The notes: generated by a model not told the origin, from the letters alone. 64,000 bases of DNA from Pyrenochaeta sp. MPI-SDFR-AT-0127 (GCA_020747015.1 JAGTJM010000026.1:310001-374000); one strand, 5' to 3'; shown: positions 49,087 through 60,492, counted from the first letter of the stretch. Made by a program: numbers and translations.

Positions 49087-50288
49087 CTTGGTTTGCGCCG
49101 GAGGCAGTAAGGCGTTTGGGAGTCGCATATAGCTAGGATACAAGAGAGAAGAGTTTGATAAGCCATCATCAGTGGGAGACTGCCTTCGGTTAATGGGCCA
49201 ATCATTCAATGTGGCATAGTGACTGCATCACATGGGGCACCCCCCTGACGGACTGACTCTTATTGGAAGTCAAGAGTTTTCTGCAAAATATGTGACATGT
49301 AAACATTAAATTGTGGCTCTGGGCTATTAGCCCATGTGCTGTCTGATGTTACTGTAGGTCGCTAAAGGTTCGCGCACCAAGAATGACTTTGAAATATAGT
49401 TAATGAAAGCAACAAACACCGTGCCATAAAGCTCCAGAACGTATCTAGTAAAGGGAACATTTGGCCTGTAAGCGTTCAACATGAGACTCCTAGCCCATGT
49501 CCATTGCGGCAAAGAGGCACTTTCAGGGACGTCATGCTGCCGTTTATACTTTCTATGGACATGGTTTGACTCATAAATTTCACCCCACAATCCACCGGCT
49601 GCGATGTCTCACAGCCTGCTTCTAGTTTCGGTGATGGAACCATCCTTTACGGCTTTATGCTCCCATAAAATCCCTTTGAGAAGTCTCTTATCTCGTCATC
49701 AAGGGTTTATGATTCGAGCCGGGCTTTGAAACTACCATGGGCCGCCGGTAATACATCGCTTCAGCTCGTTTGATTGTACTTCGTCATGCAACTCGTCAGT
49801 CTGCATTATGGTGCTGGCTGTGGCGGACCCTGTAAGGCTCCTTCAGGAAGAAGTCTTGGTTGTGCATTCATTTCGATCATCTTCCCCTCAACGATGACTA
49901 CTTCGCTGTCTAGACACCTTCTCCAGTCCAATCAGTCTTCCATCGTTGCATCATCCAGGAGCTAGACTCTCGGATACCTCTCTCGCGAAGACAGGATCCT
50001 ACATTAGCCATTTGTCTACTGAAACAGTAGGCATCGCTGCCGAAAGTAGTTCGTAGGAGGAGAGCGTTTATTCGCATCTTGGTCATTTGGATTGATACAT
50101 TCCGAACATAGAATCAATTAAGGAGATTATTTTGCAAGCCTTCTAATGGTGATTATATACTGATATCCTGTGTCACTATCTCGGAGGTAAATCCGAGTGT
50201 TCGGAGATTGGCAATCATAACAACTGGCTGATATAATTAGAAGAATATAGCATCATCTAGATATATACTAAAAACTCTCTACCACAAT
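49087..50288. other. Gene-free interval upstream of the kinase–TPR gene
   Basis: About 1.2 kb containing the kinase–TPR promoter and the 3' flank of the GNAT gene. It is AT-rich near 50100–50290. A 6-bp-stem inverted repeat (CTCGGA/TCCGAG) sits at 50180–50197, too small to interpret. No gene is seen. Confidence 0.5.
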
Positions 50289-50927
50289 TCAGATTCCATA
50301 CTGCTCTAATTCACCGACTATTAAACCTTTAGTCCAGACAAGAACAGTTATCGGAGACCCATCTCCATAAATTCCTGCGACATCCTTCACACCTTTTGTC
50401 TCAAACCCCAACCTCTTCAGCACACCTTTGCTCGCCTCGTTACTTTCGGCGCAGAACCCAGCGAAACATTTGACTCCTCTTTTCTCTTCATAGTACTTCA
50501 TCAAGCCTGATGCTGCCTCTGTTGCATAGCCTTTTCCATAGTAGTGCGGATGCAACCTGAAACCGATATCAGGAATGGTGGGGGCGACAGGGAATCGAGC
50601 TAGTTGCATGCTAACGATTCCGACATGTGTACAGTGCTTGATGTGCTGGGAAAATATGTCCTTGGGGCTTTCACCTTCCTCCACGTGCATGGCTTGGTCG
50701 ATAGAAGGTTTTAGTGAGATAAGATACCTTCCCCAGCCAACCTTTTCAAGCCTCTCAGCTCCGGTTTCGATCAATTTCCGTGCAGCATCTCGATCTGGTA
50801 TGGGAATTGCATAGGATTGCGCGTTATTGGTTACGTCGAGTGTGAAGTCGCAATGTGCATTGTCGGAGGGGTTAAGGTTCGATATGTAGAGGCGTGGAGT
50901 CGTGATGTGGAAAGCGAAGTCAAGCAT
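50289..50927 (-). CDS. GNAT-family N-acetyltransferase (RimJ/RimL-like)
   Basis: A single-exon protein of 212 residues, starting at the first true ATG (MLDFAFHITTPRL). It transfers an acetyl group from acetyl-CoA to an amine; the acceptor is unknown. ITTPRLYISNL is the typical opening of the Acetyltransf_3 group. The acetyl-CoA-binding motif A is DIGFRLHPHYYGKGYATEAA, with the usual R/Q-x-x-G-x-G/A turn represented by YYGKGYA. SNEASKGVLKRLGFE is the conserved helix and strand of motif B. Such proteins in fungi range from protein modifiers to detoxifying enzymes. Confidence 0.9.
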   Translation of the reverse strand: MLDFAFHITTPRLYISNLNPSDNAHCDFTLDVTNNAQSYAIPIPDRDAARKLIETGAERLEKVGWGRYLISLKPSIDQAMHVEEGESPKDIFSQHIKHCTHVGIVSMQLARFPVAPTIPDIGFRLHPHYYGKGYATEAASGLMKYYEEKRGVKCFAGFCAESNEASKGVLKRLGFETKGVKDVAGIYGDGSPITVLVWTKGLIVGELEQYGI

Positions 50928-51475
50928 CGTGATAACCAAAATCTACATGTAAAAAGGCTTGTAAAGACAAGAAAAGTCAAGTTGTTGCTTGGTGACACAG
51001 AGAGTGGTGATGTGGCACGAGAGATAAGAACGAATGTGGATGAGTCATAATGGCAGGTAAGTGACGCGCTAGATGATTCATGAGAATTTTATAAAAAGGC
51101 TCAGATGGAGGGAAGCTTCCGAGTCGAGTGTTGGCTGTGCGCGAGCGACAGTGCTCCAAAAACGGTATACATAGTAGACAAATCAAATTCACCGGTCATC
51201 TTACGAACCTCGAGCTGCATATTTTGCTCAAGATTCCAGAGAATGAGACCTTCGGCGACATCCGATATCATACATTGAAAGGGAACCTATCTTTGGTAAG
51301 GAAGCATTAGAATAGACACGATCACTGTCAAGCTCTGGGCGCGTTTTAGCACCGAGCTGGAGCAGAAACCCGTTGTAAGTCGGCAGGGTCCAAACTTCAG
51401 TGGGTCATCGAACATTCAAGATGATGTAAACAGATCTATAAAAATTAATCAGACATGTAGAATCACAGGACAAGT
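50928..51475. other. Interval between GNAT and ATG15
   Basis: About 550 bp, holding the GNAT promoter and the ATG15 3' flank. Nothing else is seen. Confidence 0.55.
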
Positions 51476-53218
51476 TTATCGAGCCGTTTGTGTCGCTGTT
51501 GGTGCTGTCCGCCAGTACGCATGCCCTTCTTTTGCCGGTGTTGTCGTCGCTGGTATATCGTCACGACATTTCCCAAACCAGCCTTTAGTCGTGCACGATG
51601 TTGTAGTTGCTTCGGCCGACGAAGTAGTTGTTGTTACTGTTGCGCTTGTTTTGTCCTTACAACCGAACCAGCCAGGCTGAGTAGATTAGCAAGCGGTGAA
51701 TAGGGTCCGAAATGGCAAGGTACTCACTGTTTTGCATGTGCTAGTGCTCATGCTCGTGCTTGTACTTGTACTTGTGCTTGTGATTGATGTGCTAGGTGTT
51801 GTTGAGGTGTCACGGCACCCCCACCATCCTGGCGTTTTACATGTCTCGGTTCGAGTTCTTGACGAAGTAGTGCTTGTTGCTGTCGATGTAGTCGTTGGCT
51901 TTGTATGCGTGCCATTCTCAAACTTCCACAAAAAGCAGTCAACGCAGTCGACATCCTCATCCTCACACTTCGCTGCGTTCTCGTAGACTTTGTAGACATT
52001 ATCAATAGCGTACTTCAAGCTATGGGTTGATGTACTTTGTCTCCAACCCCAGTCCTTGACTACATCGTAGGCACATCGCTTTCCTGTATGGCAAAGGGTT
52101 TCGAAGGCATAACCACCGATGGAGCAGAAACTAGAAGGTCCATTACAAGTTCCCATGTAGACGGGATCAGCGGTATGCCCAAAATGGAAGCCTCCAGTGA
52201 ATTTTCGTAGCGGAGCGACATCTCCTGCAGTTGGTAGACCTAGGCGTTTGGCTGCCATAGCTTGAGGGTAGGTTTCGAAAGTCACAGAGGGAATGCCATG
52301 CTGCAAGCCAATTAATGATGCAAGGACACCACCTAGGCTATGGCCTGTTGTGATGATGTTGGCTTTCGGATACAGCTTAATGACTTCTGAATACAGCTCA
52401 ACAGTCGCTGCATAGTACCTGTTTGGTTTCTTCAGCTCATCTTTAACGCATTTGTCGTCGCAAGTGTAAGTACTGGTCTGGCAGTCGCAGACCTGTCGCC
52501 AAAGGTAAGCGCCTCCCTGACCGCAACAGCAGGAGCCAAAAAGGTTATCGTTCTCTTTGTCATGTCCGGAAGTTCCATTTCCTTCGAACATGGCAACCGT
52601 GGTTCCTTTGACAGAAAGAATAATGGTGGAATTGGTGTCATCGCTGAACACGTGACCTCTGATCCCGCTGTCGTCCCAGCCAAATGGAATAGATGAATTA
52701 TACTGATCGTCAACATCTAGCCAGCCCGGATCGTCTTGTCCAACCTTGTAAGCATCTTCGGACATGTAAGCAAACTGGAGAACAGTTTCTTTATCTTCGA
52801 CATTAGGGCCTTGAACATCTTCGGCGACCCATACCGGAGATATGGCAATCTGCGCATCATATGACCAGAATGCAGGCCTTTCGATTGTTACAGGTGACTT
52901 CTTGATGGAGAACGGTCCAAGTGAGGTTGAAGCATCAGCTGCAGCGATATGCTCGGGTGTCACGTCGAGCCTCCGTGCCCGCGGACCATCTTGTCCGGCA
53001 CCATGGTGGAACAGATGTCGCAGAGTGAGAATGTCTGGTTCTGAGGTTTTCCTTGTTGTTGCCTGGGCTATCTGTGTTGAGCTACGAAATAAGGAACTGG
53101 CCGGGAGAGGCGAGATGATAAAAGCGACGATAGCGACCTGCGCGAGAACGCCGAAGAAGAAAAGGAAACGAGGAACAGTGATCCAAAGGTTACGAGTCGG
53201 TGCGGGCGAAGGCATCAT
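51476..53218 (-). CDS. ATG15: Autophagic-body lipase Atg15
   Basis: Atg15 is the vacuolar phospholipase that lyses autophagic and Cvt body membranes. Exons are 53218–51728 and 51676–51476, giving 563 residues. Translation starts at MMPSPAPTRN; upstream of it the frame is open but has no ATG. A single N-terminal membrane anchor (~17–36) is followed by a lumenal domain with many N-glycosylation sequons. The lipase elbow is GHSLGG, with nucleophile Ser294, followed by GIPSVTFETYPQAMAAKRLG; the later SLKYAIDNVY helix region supplies the catalytic His. The C-terminus is a long Thr/Ser-rich tail interrupted by three copies of a C-x-T-x-G-W-[WF]-G motif (see findings). The 51-bp intron interrupts the second copy in phase 0. 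Confidence 0.95.
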
Positions 53219-54760
53219 ATGCAGACATGTCGGGAGAGATGGAAGAGAAGGTTCGATGATTGTTGTTTGATGGCTGAGTTGCCGCCTTCGCACGGGCGTG
53301 GCGCGTGACAAGACGAGCTAATGCGAGATAGGTTAGATCGGAACCCCACGTCACGCATCCACTGTGGAGCTCGTGGTCGCTCTGGCCCACTCTTCGTCCT
53401 CGGAGTCCCCTCGTACCGTCACACTGCGTACATGTTACAGCAGATATGGTTTGACCTTTCCCTTTCCCTTCCCACTCAGTGTTCGTCCTAGAGTCAAGTT
53501 TGGTTTAAATTACAGGTCGCCCTCGCTCTGGGAAACATAGCCCTGACGCGGAGGGGCCGACGTCAAGCACTAAGTCACTTGTCATTAAGAGCATTGACCA
53601 CCCCCTTTCACATTCAGCATGAGCTTGTTGCTGTCAACCTAATCGCATTCGAGCTCTCAAGCTGTACTGTGAAGATGTAGACACCACAAACAACCAGAAA
53701 CGCATCTCATCCCGTACTGCAAGTGCTCTCTGATGACGCATAACACCATTCTCTCCATACAACGCCTCCCACTTATTCTAATCTATTCCCTCATCTTGAG
53801 AGGGGTCCTTCACACGTCTGCTAACGCGGACTGTGTGCGATTGCATGTTAATCACCAAACAGACTCCCATTCGAAGTACTTCAAGGTATATGTAGGTATG
53901 AGGGATAGCTGTCTTGATTCGTATTGGTCATCAAAACCCAAGAAGCAAAAATGCTCATCGTTAATCAAAGAAGTACAAAGTTCCGAGTCCTAATTCTAAC
54001 CGAGCGAAATTACATTCTCCTTCTCACTGGCGCGTGTTCCCGCTTCTACACACCCTGGTAGTCCAGTCTCAACCGATCAACAAAACTTCAGCATCGCAAA
54101 GCCGCATACGGCTCATCCTATTAGTGGTAGGCGTCTCCGTCTTCACCATGATTTCAACTGGGTTCTAAACATCTTCGCGGCATTACATACCTTCCTCCAC
54201 ATGGGCGCCCTGCTTGCAACAGCAGGTAACAAGAGTTTCTAGATGGTTAATTCGCATGCACCAACAATAGACTGGGTTGGCTACAAACTGATCACGGTTG
54301 GTGTTGGTCTCACGCTCTAGATTTTCATGATTACCAACCAGAATCTGGTATCTGCGGACAAGCGCTCTTCGTTGCATCTGCTGAAGCAGCAATCACCAAT
54401 GGATTGCTATCGAGTCTCGTACGAACTTTGCATACTATAAATCCCAAGCCGATACTTGGAGCGGACGCAACACAAGTGTGCCATCACTTCAATGGCGGAG
54501 AGCTCAAATAATTCCTGGGAACTTATTTGGAAGTGTACAAAACGGGGCACATCATGGTGGCGGCTTGTGGGCCCTTACGGATCCAATTCGGCTTTCGTGC
54601 GCAGGCCCAGAGATGAATAATTGGACAATATCAAGAATCTAGAAGACTCATGATCGATAGAAAACAGTAATCAAAATATGTTGGGGTTCAACAGCCCAAC
54701 GATCTACATAATGGTGCTCATTGGGAACATTGAGTGCCATCTAGGCCAGCGTCGGCGGGA
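53219..54760. other. Gene-free interval upstream of ATG15
   Basis: About 1.5 kb. It contains the ATG15 promoter and the 3' flank of the transcription-factor gene. No frame resembles a known protein and no repeat stands out. Confidence 0.5.
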
Positions 54761-57152
54761 CTAGATCCGCATATTCCCACCACCAAACCCCATACCGACA
54801 TAGCTTTCATCACCCCATATGCCTATATCAAAGAATTGTTCCATATCGAAGTCCAAATCTTTCAAGAAAGAAAATGGGCCGCCACTATCTTCTTCCACAT
54901 TCATGCCCAAATCTAAATTTGTTTCGCTCATGTGGTTGATACCGGCTAGCGAAGGATAATGTTGACCAGCTTGGCAAAAAGAAGGCGTTGACTGAGCCCC
55001 AGAGCTTGGGCCAGACCTCTCACTCGCAAGGTTCCCTTCGGTGCCACTTGGAGTGGGGATACTCGAGGGAAATTTTGGAACGACTGGCCTAATCTTTCGA
55101 ATGTACCAGGATTTTGTCATGTCAATTATGAAACGCATGGCGTACCAGAAATCTGGATGTGATTGCTTTTTCTTTTCATACGTTGACAGACTCTGCATAC
55201 GGTAGCAGAGGGACTCTAGACATAGCTCAAGACGAACACGGTCCTGAGCAGCCTTTACATCCCAGCCAGCAGCAACATGTGCCTCTGATGGCATGCAAAG
55301 CCGAGATATAGTCATGATCACTGTTGGCAGTCTCATCCATTCTGAGAAGGAGATGAGATGATACTCGTGTGCAGGAAATGAGAGGAGAGCGTCCAAGAAC
55401 CGTTTGCCAGCCTCGAGTGTGGAAAGTAGCGCTTTTAGCTGTGTTGAATCAGTGGTAGCAGGCAGGTCTGACGTTAGTTGAGGCCGCAAAGCGATGCTAT
55501 GTAACAACATGTCTGTGTAAGATGAAGAGAGATCCAACACTATCGCTATCAGTTTCATGTCCAAATTTGTCGACAAACAACGTACAGCGATGCGATGGCG
55601 AGCCAAAGCTGTCCCTCCTCCATGTATCAAGTTGAGCTTCCATGAATCGAAGATGCATAAGTATCCTTGCATCTGTCAATGGCGCTTTTGCGGCACTACC
55701 AGCGAATAGTGTGTCTTGGATTTGATCATCAATTTGTCGCAATGAAATGAGATGACAGATAGTCTGGTCGGAGTCGTATTCGCCATGGCATTTGAGGTTT
55801 TGAGCCCACTCTGTCATGTCCGAGCTGTGCCGCAACAGATTGGGTTTTTGGAGACCTGCTGCAATCCTAGCCTAATTCAATACATATCACCACTGCGGAG
55901 ATGGTTACTTACATTGAGGCTAAATAATAGCATCCCAAAAACGCTCGCTGACGCTCTCGATGGGCCTGAGCAGAAACTGGTGGTGGTTTTGGACGATGGG
56001 GAAAACTCAATGGCTGGTAATCCTGGTGAAGGCCAATATCAAGGGCAAGACCAATAACTAGGTGATGTAAAAAGAATATTTGCTGAGTTTTGTGGCTGAA
56101 TACGAAGTGATACCTAAAGGGGTAAGTTCTTAGCTTCGAAAATGATCAAACCACTCACCATGAAAGGTATACAAGTACACTTTGAACCAGTCCAAGAGTT
56201 CTTCGAGGAGAGATAATCGTCCGGTTTGCAAGTTCTTGCCGGAATATGCTGTCGAGCGACATTTGGCGTCGATGATCTCTCCACGAGGCGACAGTGAGAA
56301 CAGCAAGAAAAAGCATTGGCTTGCTTGCGTGTAGTTCGGAACCAGATGTTTTAGATGGCAGCACTACAAAAGGAAATGACGCCGACATCTGTCGATACTC
56401 ATCGACCATAATATCTGCTTCGCTAGTAGCAAGGATGTTCTGAACTAATTCATTGTCAATGGGAGCCTCACGTCGTTGTGAGGGCTGAAATAAGCTCTCC
56501 GGAGGATGGCTGAAATCCTCACGATCACCAAAGTTGTGCACGCTTCGGATCTTGTTCAGGTATTGTCGATCGGCTTCGTCACCATCGTGAGCTTGTTCAA
56601 TCTCTTGGTCTTGCTGTATTGATTCCTGTTCGAATGATGAAGGAACTTGCATCCAGCTTCCCGGTGCCACTGTGCTATTCTGTAACCATATTGCTGTCCT
56701 TGGTTGTGCAGGCACATTTGGTGCTGATTCGCCCGCTGATACTGCATCTGGGGAGTGTCTTGGCACAGATGGATTAACAAGACTCGCGACTAGGCCATCA
56801 ATTTTGTGCTCAACTTGAGCGATGCGTCCATGTAACTATCAGACCTTAATTCGCCCATTCGTCTTTGGAAAACTTACGAGGGTGCACGTAGTTTCCTTGC
56901 TCGACGTGGTGCGTCTGCCCAGACGCACTCCCTACCAGTTGAGAAACACCTTTGTATGGTCAGATTGTAAAGTTAAAAGCAGGAATTTTGGCATAGAGTG
57001 AAGAGTGTGGTTAGTGTATGGGCGTACCGCTGACAAGTTCCTGATTGAACGCTAGGTAAACAACGTATCTTGAGGCTGCGACACCGCTGACAAGCTTGCG
57101 AAGTCCGAGGTTGAGCCGCCTTCACCACAGCTGGCTCTTCAATGCTCTCCAT
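54761..57152 (-). CDS. Zn2Cys6 transcription factor with fungal-specific TF domain
   Basis: Exons are about 57152–57028, 56949–56878, 56835–56159, 56113–55913, 55866–55586 and 55545–54761. The N-terminus carries a Zn2Cys6 cluster: ACQRCRSLKIRC, then GTCQR, and CFSTGREC after the first intron, so all six Cys are present. A basic linker (RRARK) and a dimerisation helix (GRIAQVEHKIDGLVASL) follow, then a middle homology region with WYHFVFSHKTQQIFFLHHLV and GLALDIGLHQ, typical of PF04082. The C-terminus is acidic and aromatic and could activate transcription. The join between exons 2 and 3 is one base out of phase at the best splice sites, so that junction is uncertain. The last intron has two possible acceptors (exon start 55545 or 55539). 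Target genes are unknown. Confidence 0.8.
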
Positions 57153-57932
57153 CCGAGATTATGGCGCAATTTCGATGCTTGTGGAAACGAGGTGAGGAGT
57201 GAAGCATGACGGAACGGAAAGTTTCTTGATATCCGAGCCGTGCCCCGGACTGACTAAGCCAAGCTAACGGTTCCACCACCTGGTGGGCCGAACCACCAAG
57301 TGGGCCCTTGCAATCTCAACGATAACTTTATAATATATCCTAAAATTTTTGCAGTCTTCTATATATACTCTAAGCTATATCTGAGGATTTTAAGAGGACC
57401 TATTATCTAGACCTTGAGACATCGTAAATTTGCATAGAACTGGGGGCCAAAGCTAAGTATTCAGAGAATGGTAAGACTTATGTATCTATGACACTGACAA
57501 GAGCCTCTAAATAAGTAGATAAGGCTAGGACTAGCTTTATAGAAGTTATCATACTTTATCGTTAAGATTTCAAGGGCCTGTCTCTCTCAATGTTGGTGTG
57601 TTTTCGGCTGGCCACTAAGTGGTGTGGCCCACTTTCTGGTGGAACACGTTACGGCCTTCTGTGATCCTCCCCAACAGCAGTCAGCAGCACATCACTCTAT
57701 CGAGTTCAAACAGAACCCATAATTTGATAAGAAGATAGGCCGTCTCGGAAATATCTCGTCCTGCACAAAGGTCACGGGAATGAGAGCACTTGCGTGGTCC
57801 ACGTCCTTGCCCTTCTTGATACAACCCTTTTATTCGTAGGGGTCTTGACCTATTTGCACTGCAATTCAAGTACTAGTGTTTATACTGCAGATCACCCTAT
57901 ACTTTCTGATTTCTGATTCCATGAGACACAAT
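57153..57932. other. AT-rich interval with a MITE-like element
   Basis: It holds the upstream region of the transcription factor, then an AT-rich element bounded by imperfect inverted repeats (listed separately), and the 3' flank of the TMEM205-like gene. No gene is present. Confidence 0.6.
57265..57651. mobile_element. Probable MITE with ~40-bp imperfect terminal inverted repeats
   Basis: The left end (from 57267) starts ACGGTTCCACCA and the right end, read on the opposite strand (from 57649), starts ACGTGTTCCACCA. The similarity continues through GTGGGCC and CCAC for about 40 bases with some mismatches. Both ends abut TA (57265–57266 and 57650–57651), fitting a TA target-site duplication of the Tc1/mariner type. 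The interior is AT-rich, shows no coding frame and is about 300 bp. This is the layout of a non-autonomous DNA transposon. The mismatches suggest it is old. Confidence 0.65.
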
Positions 57933-58601
57933 CTACTCGACATCAAACCGCAACTTTGAAGCCAACCTCCATCCCCACCAAAGCGTTGCGCCAATCGTAA
58001 GCAGATTCAAGTGGATGCTCATTGCGTGAGCCTTGCTAAATGATCGATTGAGCTTCTTCATCTCATCGCTTACCATGCCTGCACCAAGTTGAAGGTTTGC
58101 ATCACGTGTTGCTACAATCAAATCAACCTCAGTCCTCAGAGGAAAGGCACACGTACCTTGATGAATCCGTTCAATCATCAAATTCTTGGTTTTTGGCCCG
58201 TACACAAGCAGATTGAGGCCAGCAGTGACTCCTGCAACTCCGAATGAGCTCCAATTGCCCCTGTCGTTGATCATCGACATTGGGCCATGAGGCGGTACCG
58301 TGGCAGAAACCAGTAGCAGGAGTAGTGACTGGCTCCGGAAGTACACGGGAAACACAGTCTTTTGCAAGCTCGTGAATGCTGATCGTGGAAGAGCCTGGTA
58401 TGCCAGTTTGGTCATAACGAAACTTTGATACAGCTCTGTACCCAGAAGTGTGGAGAACGCTAAGAGGTGGATGGGTGCGAGGGCGAGAGGAACTATAGCT
58501 GAAAACGACATATCGAGAGCGATTGTATTCAAGACAGTGTTATCGGTGAAGGACTCCGAGACGATTTTTGAAATATTTTCATGAGCTCTTTGCGATTGCA
58601 T
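57933..58601 (-). CDS. TMEM205-like (DUF4149) membrane protein
   Basis: Exons are 58601–58157 and 58111–57933, giving 207 residues. The 45-bp intron (58156–58112) is in frame and contains no stop, so an unspliced reading also stays open; splicing restores the family pattern ERIHQATRDA…KKLNRSFSKAHAMS. Four hydrophobic segments lie in the protein: PLALAPIHLLAFSTLLGTELYQ, a second around residues 80–100 (SQSLLLLLVSATVPPHG), one near WSSFGVAGVTAGLNLLVYG, and the C-terminal HLNLLTIGATLWWGWRLA. This is typical of the TMEM205-like family, whose role in fungi is not settled. An internal Met (codon 31) is an alternative start. Confidence 0.85.
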   Translation of the reverse strand: MQSQRAHENISKIVSESFTDNTVLNTIALDMSFSAIVPLALAPIHLLAFSTLLGTELYQSFVMTKLAYQALPRSAFTSLQKTVFPVYFRSQSLLLLLVSATVPPHGPMSMINDRGNWSSFGVAGVTAGLNLLVYGPKTKNLMIERIHQGTCAFPLRTEVDLIVATRDANLQLGAGMVSDEMKKLNRSFSKAHAMSIHLNLLTIGATLWWGWRLASKLRFDVE

Positions 58602-59411
58602 TTGTTTCGCGCTGCCGCCTGAAATTTTGAGGCCGGAGCGGATGGCGCTTCAAGGTCAACATCCGTGCCGACAAGATTGGTTCATGAACCCGCAAGAAGG
58701 TCAGCGCATCAACTCGTGGATGTCTACATTATGAATGCGCGATCCGCCAGAGCAACAATCATGCACGCGCAGCCTAAGCTCTCAATTTTCAATCTTCCCC
58801 CAGTGCAATAATCCATGTCACAGCTTACTCGGCATTATCCCTGCTAAACACGAGTTCGCTGCGCCTGCATACGACCCAGAACAACGCTGCACGTCTTCCG
58901 CTGCCCCATGGGGAGTTTATGGAGTTGCCCATGGATATGGCTGGACAAGCCTGCGCCGAAACCTGGGGTTGAGACTGCTCTCGGCACAAGATGTCGCGAG
59001 GTTCTTGTCGATCAGCAGCACCCCTCGCGAAAGTTACGCACAAGCATAGCGCGCTCATCTATGATCCTTGCCACATAAAATTGCTCTAGTAAAGTTTCTG
59101 TTAGTGGCCGTTCCGCCGTTCGACGCTTGAAGCATTTCCTCGCTCCCATTCGTGGATCGCTTTAAGAGCTTGAGGTGCTTGGTGAGGCTTTTGCCCCAAT
59201 GTTCGTGGGAAGCACTTGTGGAGCATTTCGAACGGGCCTTGGAAAATCAAAAACGTCCTTTCCGCCGGATCATCACGTGCCGTGTACGACATTAATGATA
59301 ATAATCACGATTATAGGGGTTTCGGCGTAAGTGACTATACATTTAAAGGCTTTCTCTTGTCAAACCAGTACCCTCCTCAACCAAACGTGAACATTATCAC
59401 AGACTATCACA
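58602..59411. promoter_or_regulatory. Divergent upstream region: TMEM205-like and esterase genes
   Basis: About 810 bp separate the divergent genes. A TATA-like element (CTATACATTTAAAGG) lies at 59333–59348, about 65–80 bp before the esterase ATG, and the sequence between them is CA-rich and G-poor, like a fungal leader. I see no gene in the region. Confidence 0.5.
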
Positions 59412-60216
59412 ATGCGCTTCACACTTCTCGCTCTCCTCCCGCTTGCCTTCTCATTCCCATTTGGCCGACCCAAAAGAGATGCAACGCCAGTCTACTGGCT
59501 ACTAGCGGGCGACTCAACCACCGCCCCTCGAGGCGGTTGGGGCGATGCTTTCTTAGCTACAACGGTTGCGAACGGCTCATCAGGCCATAACTATGGGCAC
59601 AGCGGCGCAACTACCAAATCATTCCGTGACGGTGGAGACTGGGCAAAAGTCATTGCAGACATTGCAACATACAAGAAGGATTATCGCGTCTATGTAACGA
59701 TCCAAGTAGGCTTTCTCTACAATATCGAAGACTAAATCTTTGGACTAAATCTCCGAATAGTTTGGCCACAACGACCAAAAGAACACCTCCGGCGTCACTC
59801 TCGCAGACTACAAGACCAATCTCGGACGCTTTGCTGACGAGGTTAAAACCGCAGGTGGGACGCCAATTTTGGCCTCACCTTTGACCCGCCGTAGCTTCAA
59901 CAGCACCACTCAGCGGGTAATTGAGAACCTTGCCAACGAGCGCGTAACTACCCTTGCCGTTGCCAAAGAGAAGAAATTGCACTTCATTGATCTTAATAAG
60001 GCATCTACTGACTATGTCAATGCAATTGGTAACACTGCCAGTGCGAAGTACAACCTGTCCCCTTCAGATAGGACCCATTTGAACGAGTGGGGTGGTGTTG
60101 TATTCTCAAGGCTAGTGAGCGATTTGATCTGGGAGAAGTATCCGCAAGAGTTTGAGGCTGTGACTGCGAAGAACCAAACGTTGAGTGCTTTGATCAGAGC
60201 CGGGATCGCTGCATAA
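59412..60216 (+). CDS. Secreted rhamnogalacturonan acetylesterase (CE12, SGNH hydrolase)
   Basis: It removes acetyl groups from the rhamnogalacturonan I backbone of plant pectin, outside the cell. Exons are 59412–59705 and 59761–60216, giving 249 residues. The N-terminus is a signal peptide (MRFTLLALLPLAFS), followed by a dibasic PKRD site that fits Kex2 trimming. SGNH blocks are all present: GDSTTA (nucleophile Ser35), GHSGATTKSF (the Gly block), GHND (Asn102, at the start of exon 2) and DRTHLN (Asp201 and His204). N-glycosylation sequons are common. Length is normal for the family. The 55-bp phase-0 intron lies just before the GHND block. Such enzymes usually respond to pectin and carbon source. 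Confidence 0.93.
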
Positions 60217-60492
60217 ATATGTTGCAGGGCGTCGCGTGTGTCGGATAGGCGCAGCTTCAGGAAGCTTGTTCTCGATAAACTGAGTTAAATATCACTTATA
60301 CCGCCTGAGAACACACCTTGCTCAATGCTTGACATTAGACCATGATCAAATTTGCAACAGCATTTTCACGCGTGTATATGAAATCGCGAGCATTATATTA
60401 ACGGATGTACACAAACTTTTAGAGATATGTATCTCTCAACGCCGCGCAAGCCCTTATGGTCCGAATCAGCACCTTCTCGAGGCAGTGAACAC

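Noticed and set aside
49087..49209. N-terminal extension of the kinase–TPR frame
   Set aside because: The first codon of the extension is TTG; the first ATG codons are 49128 and 49086, and the latter has the better context.
50180..50197. 6-bp-stem inverted repeat downstream of the GNAT gene
   Set aside because: Too short to distinguish from chance, and rho-independent-type hairpins have no terminator role in fungal nuclear genes.
53219..53311. Longer N-terminus for Atg15
   Set aside because: The open frame begins with a TTG codon and contains no ATG before 53218; a membrane anchor follows directly after the ATG at 53218.
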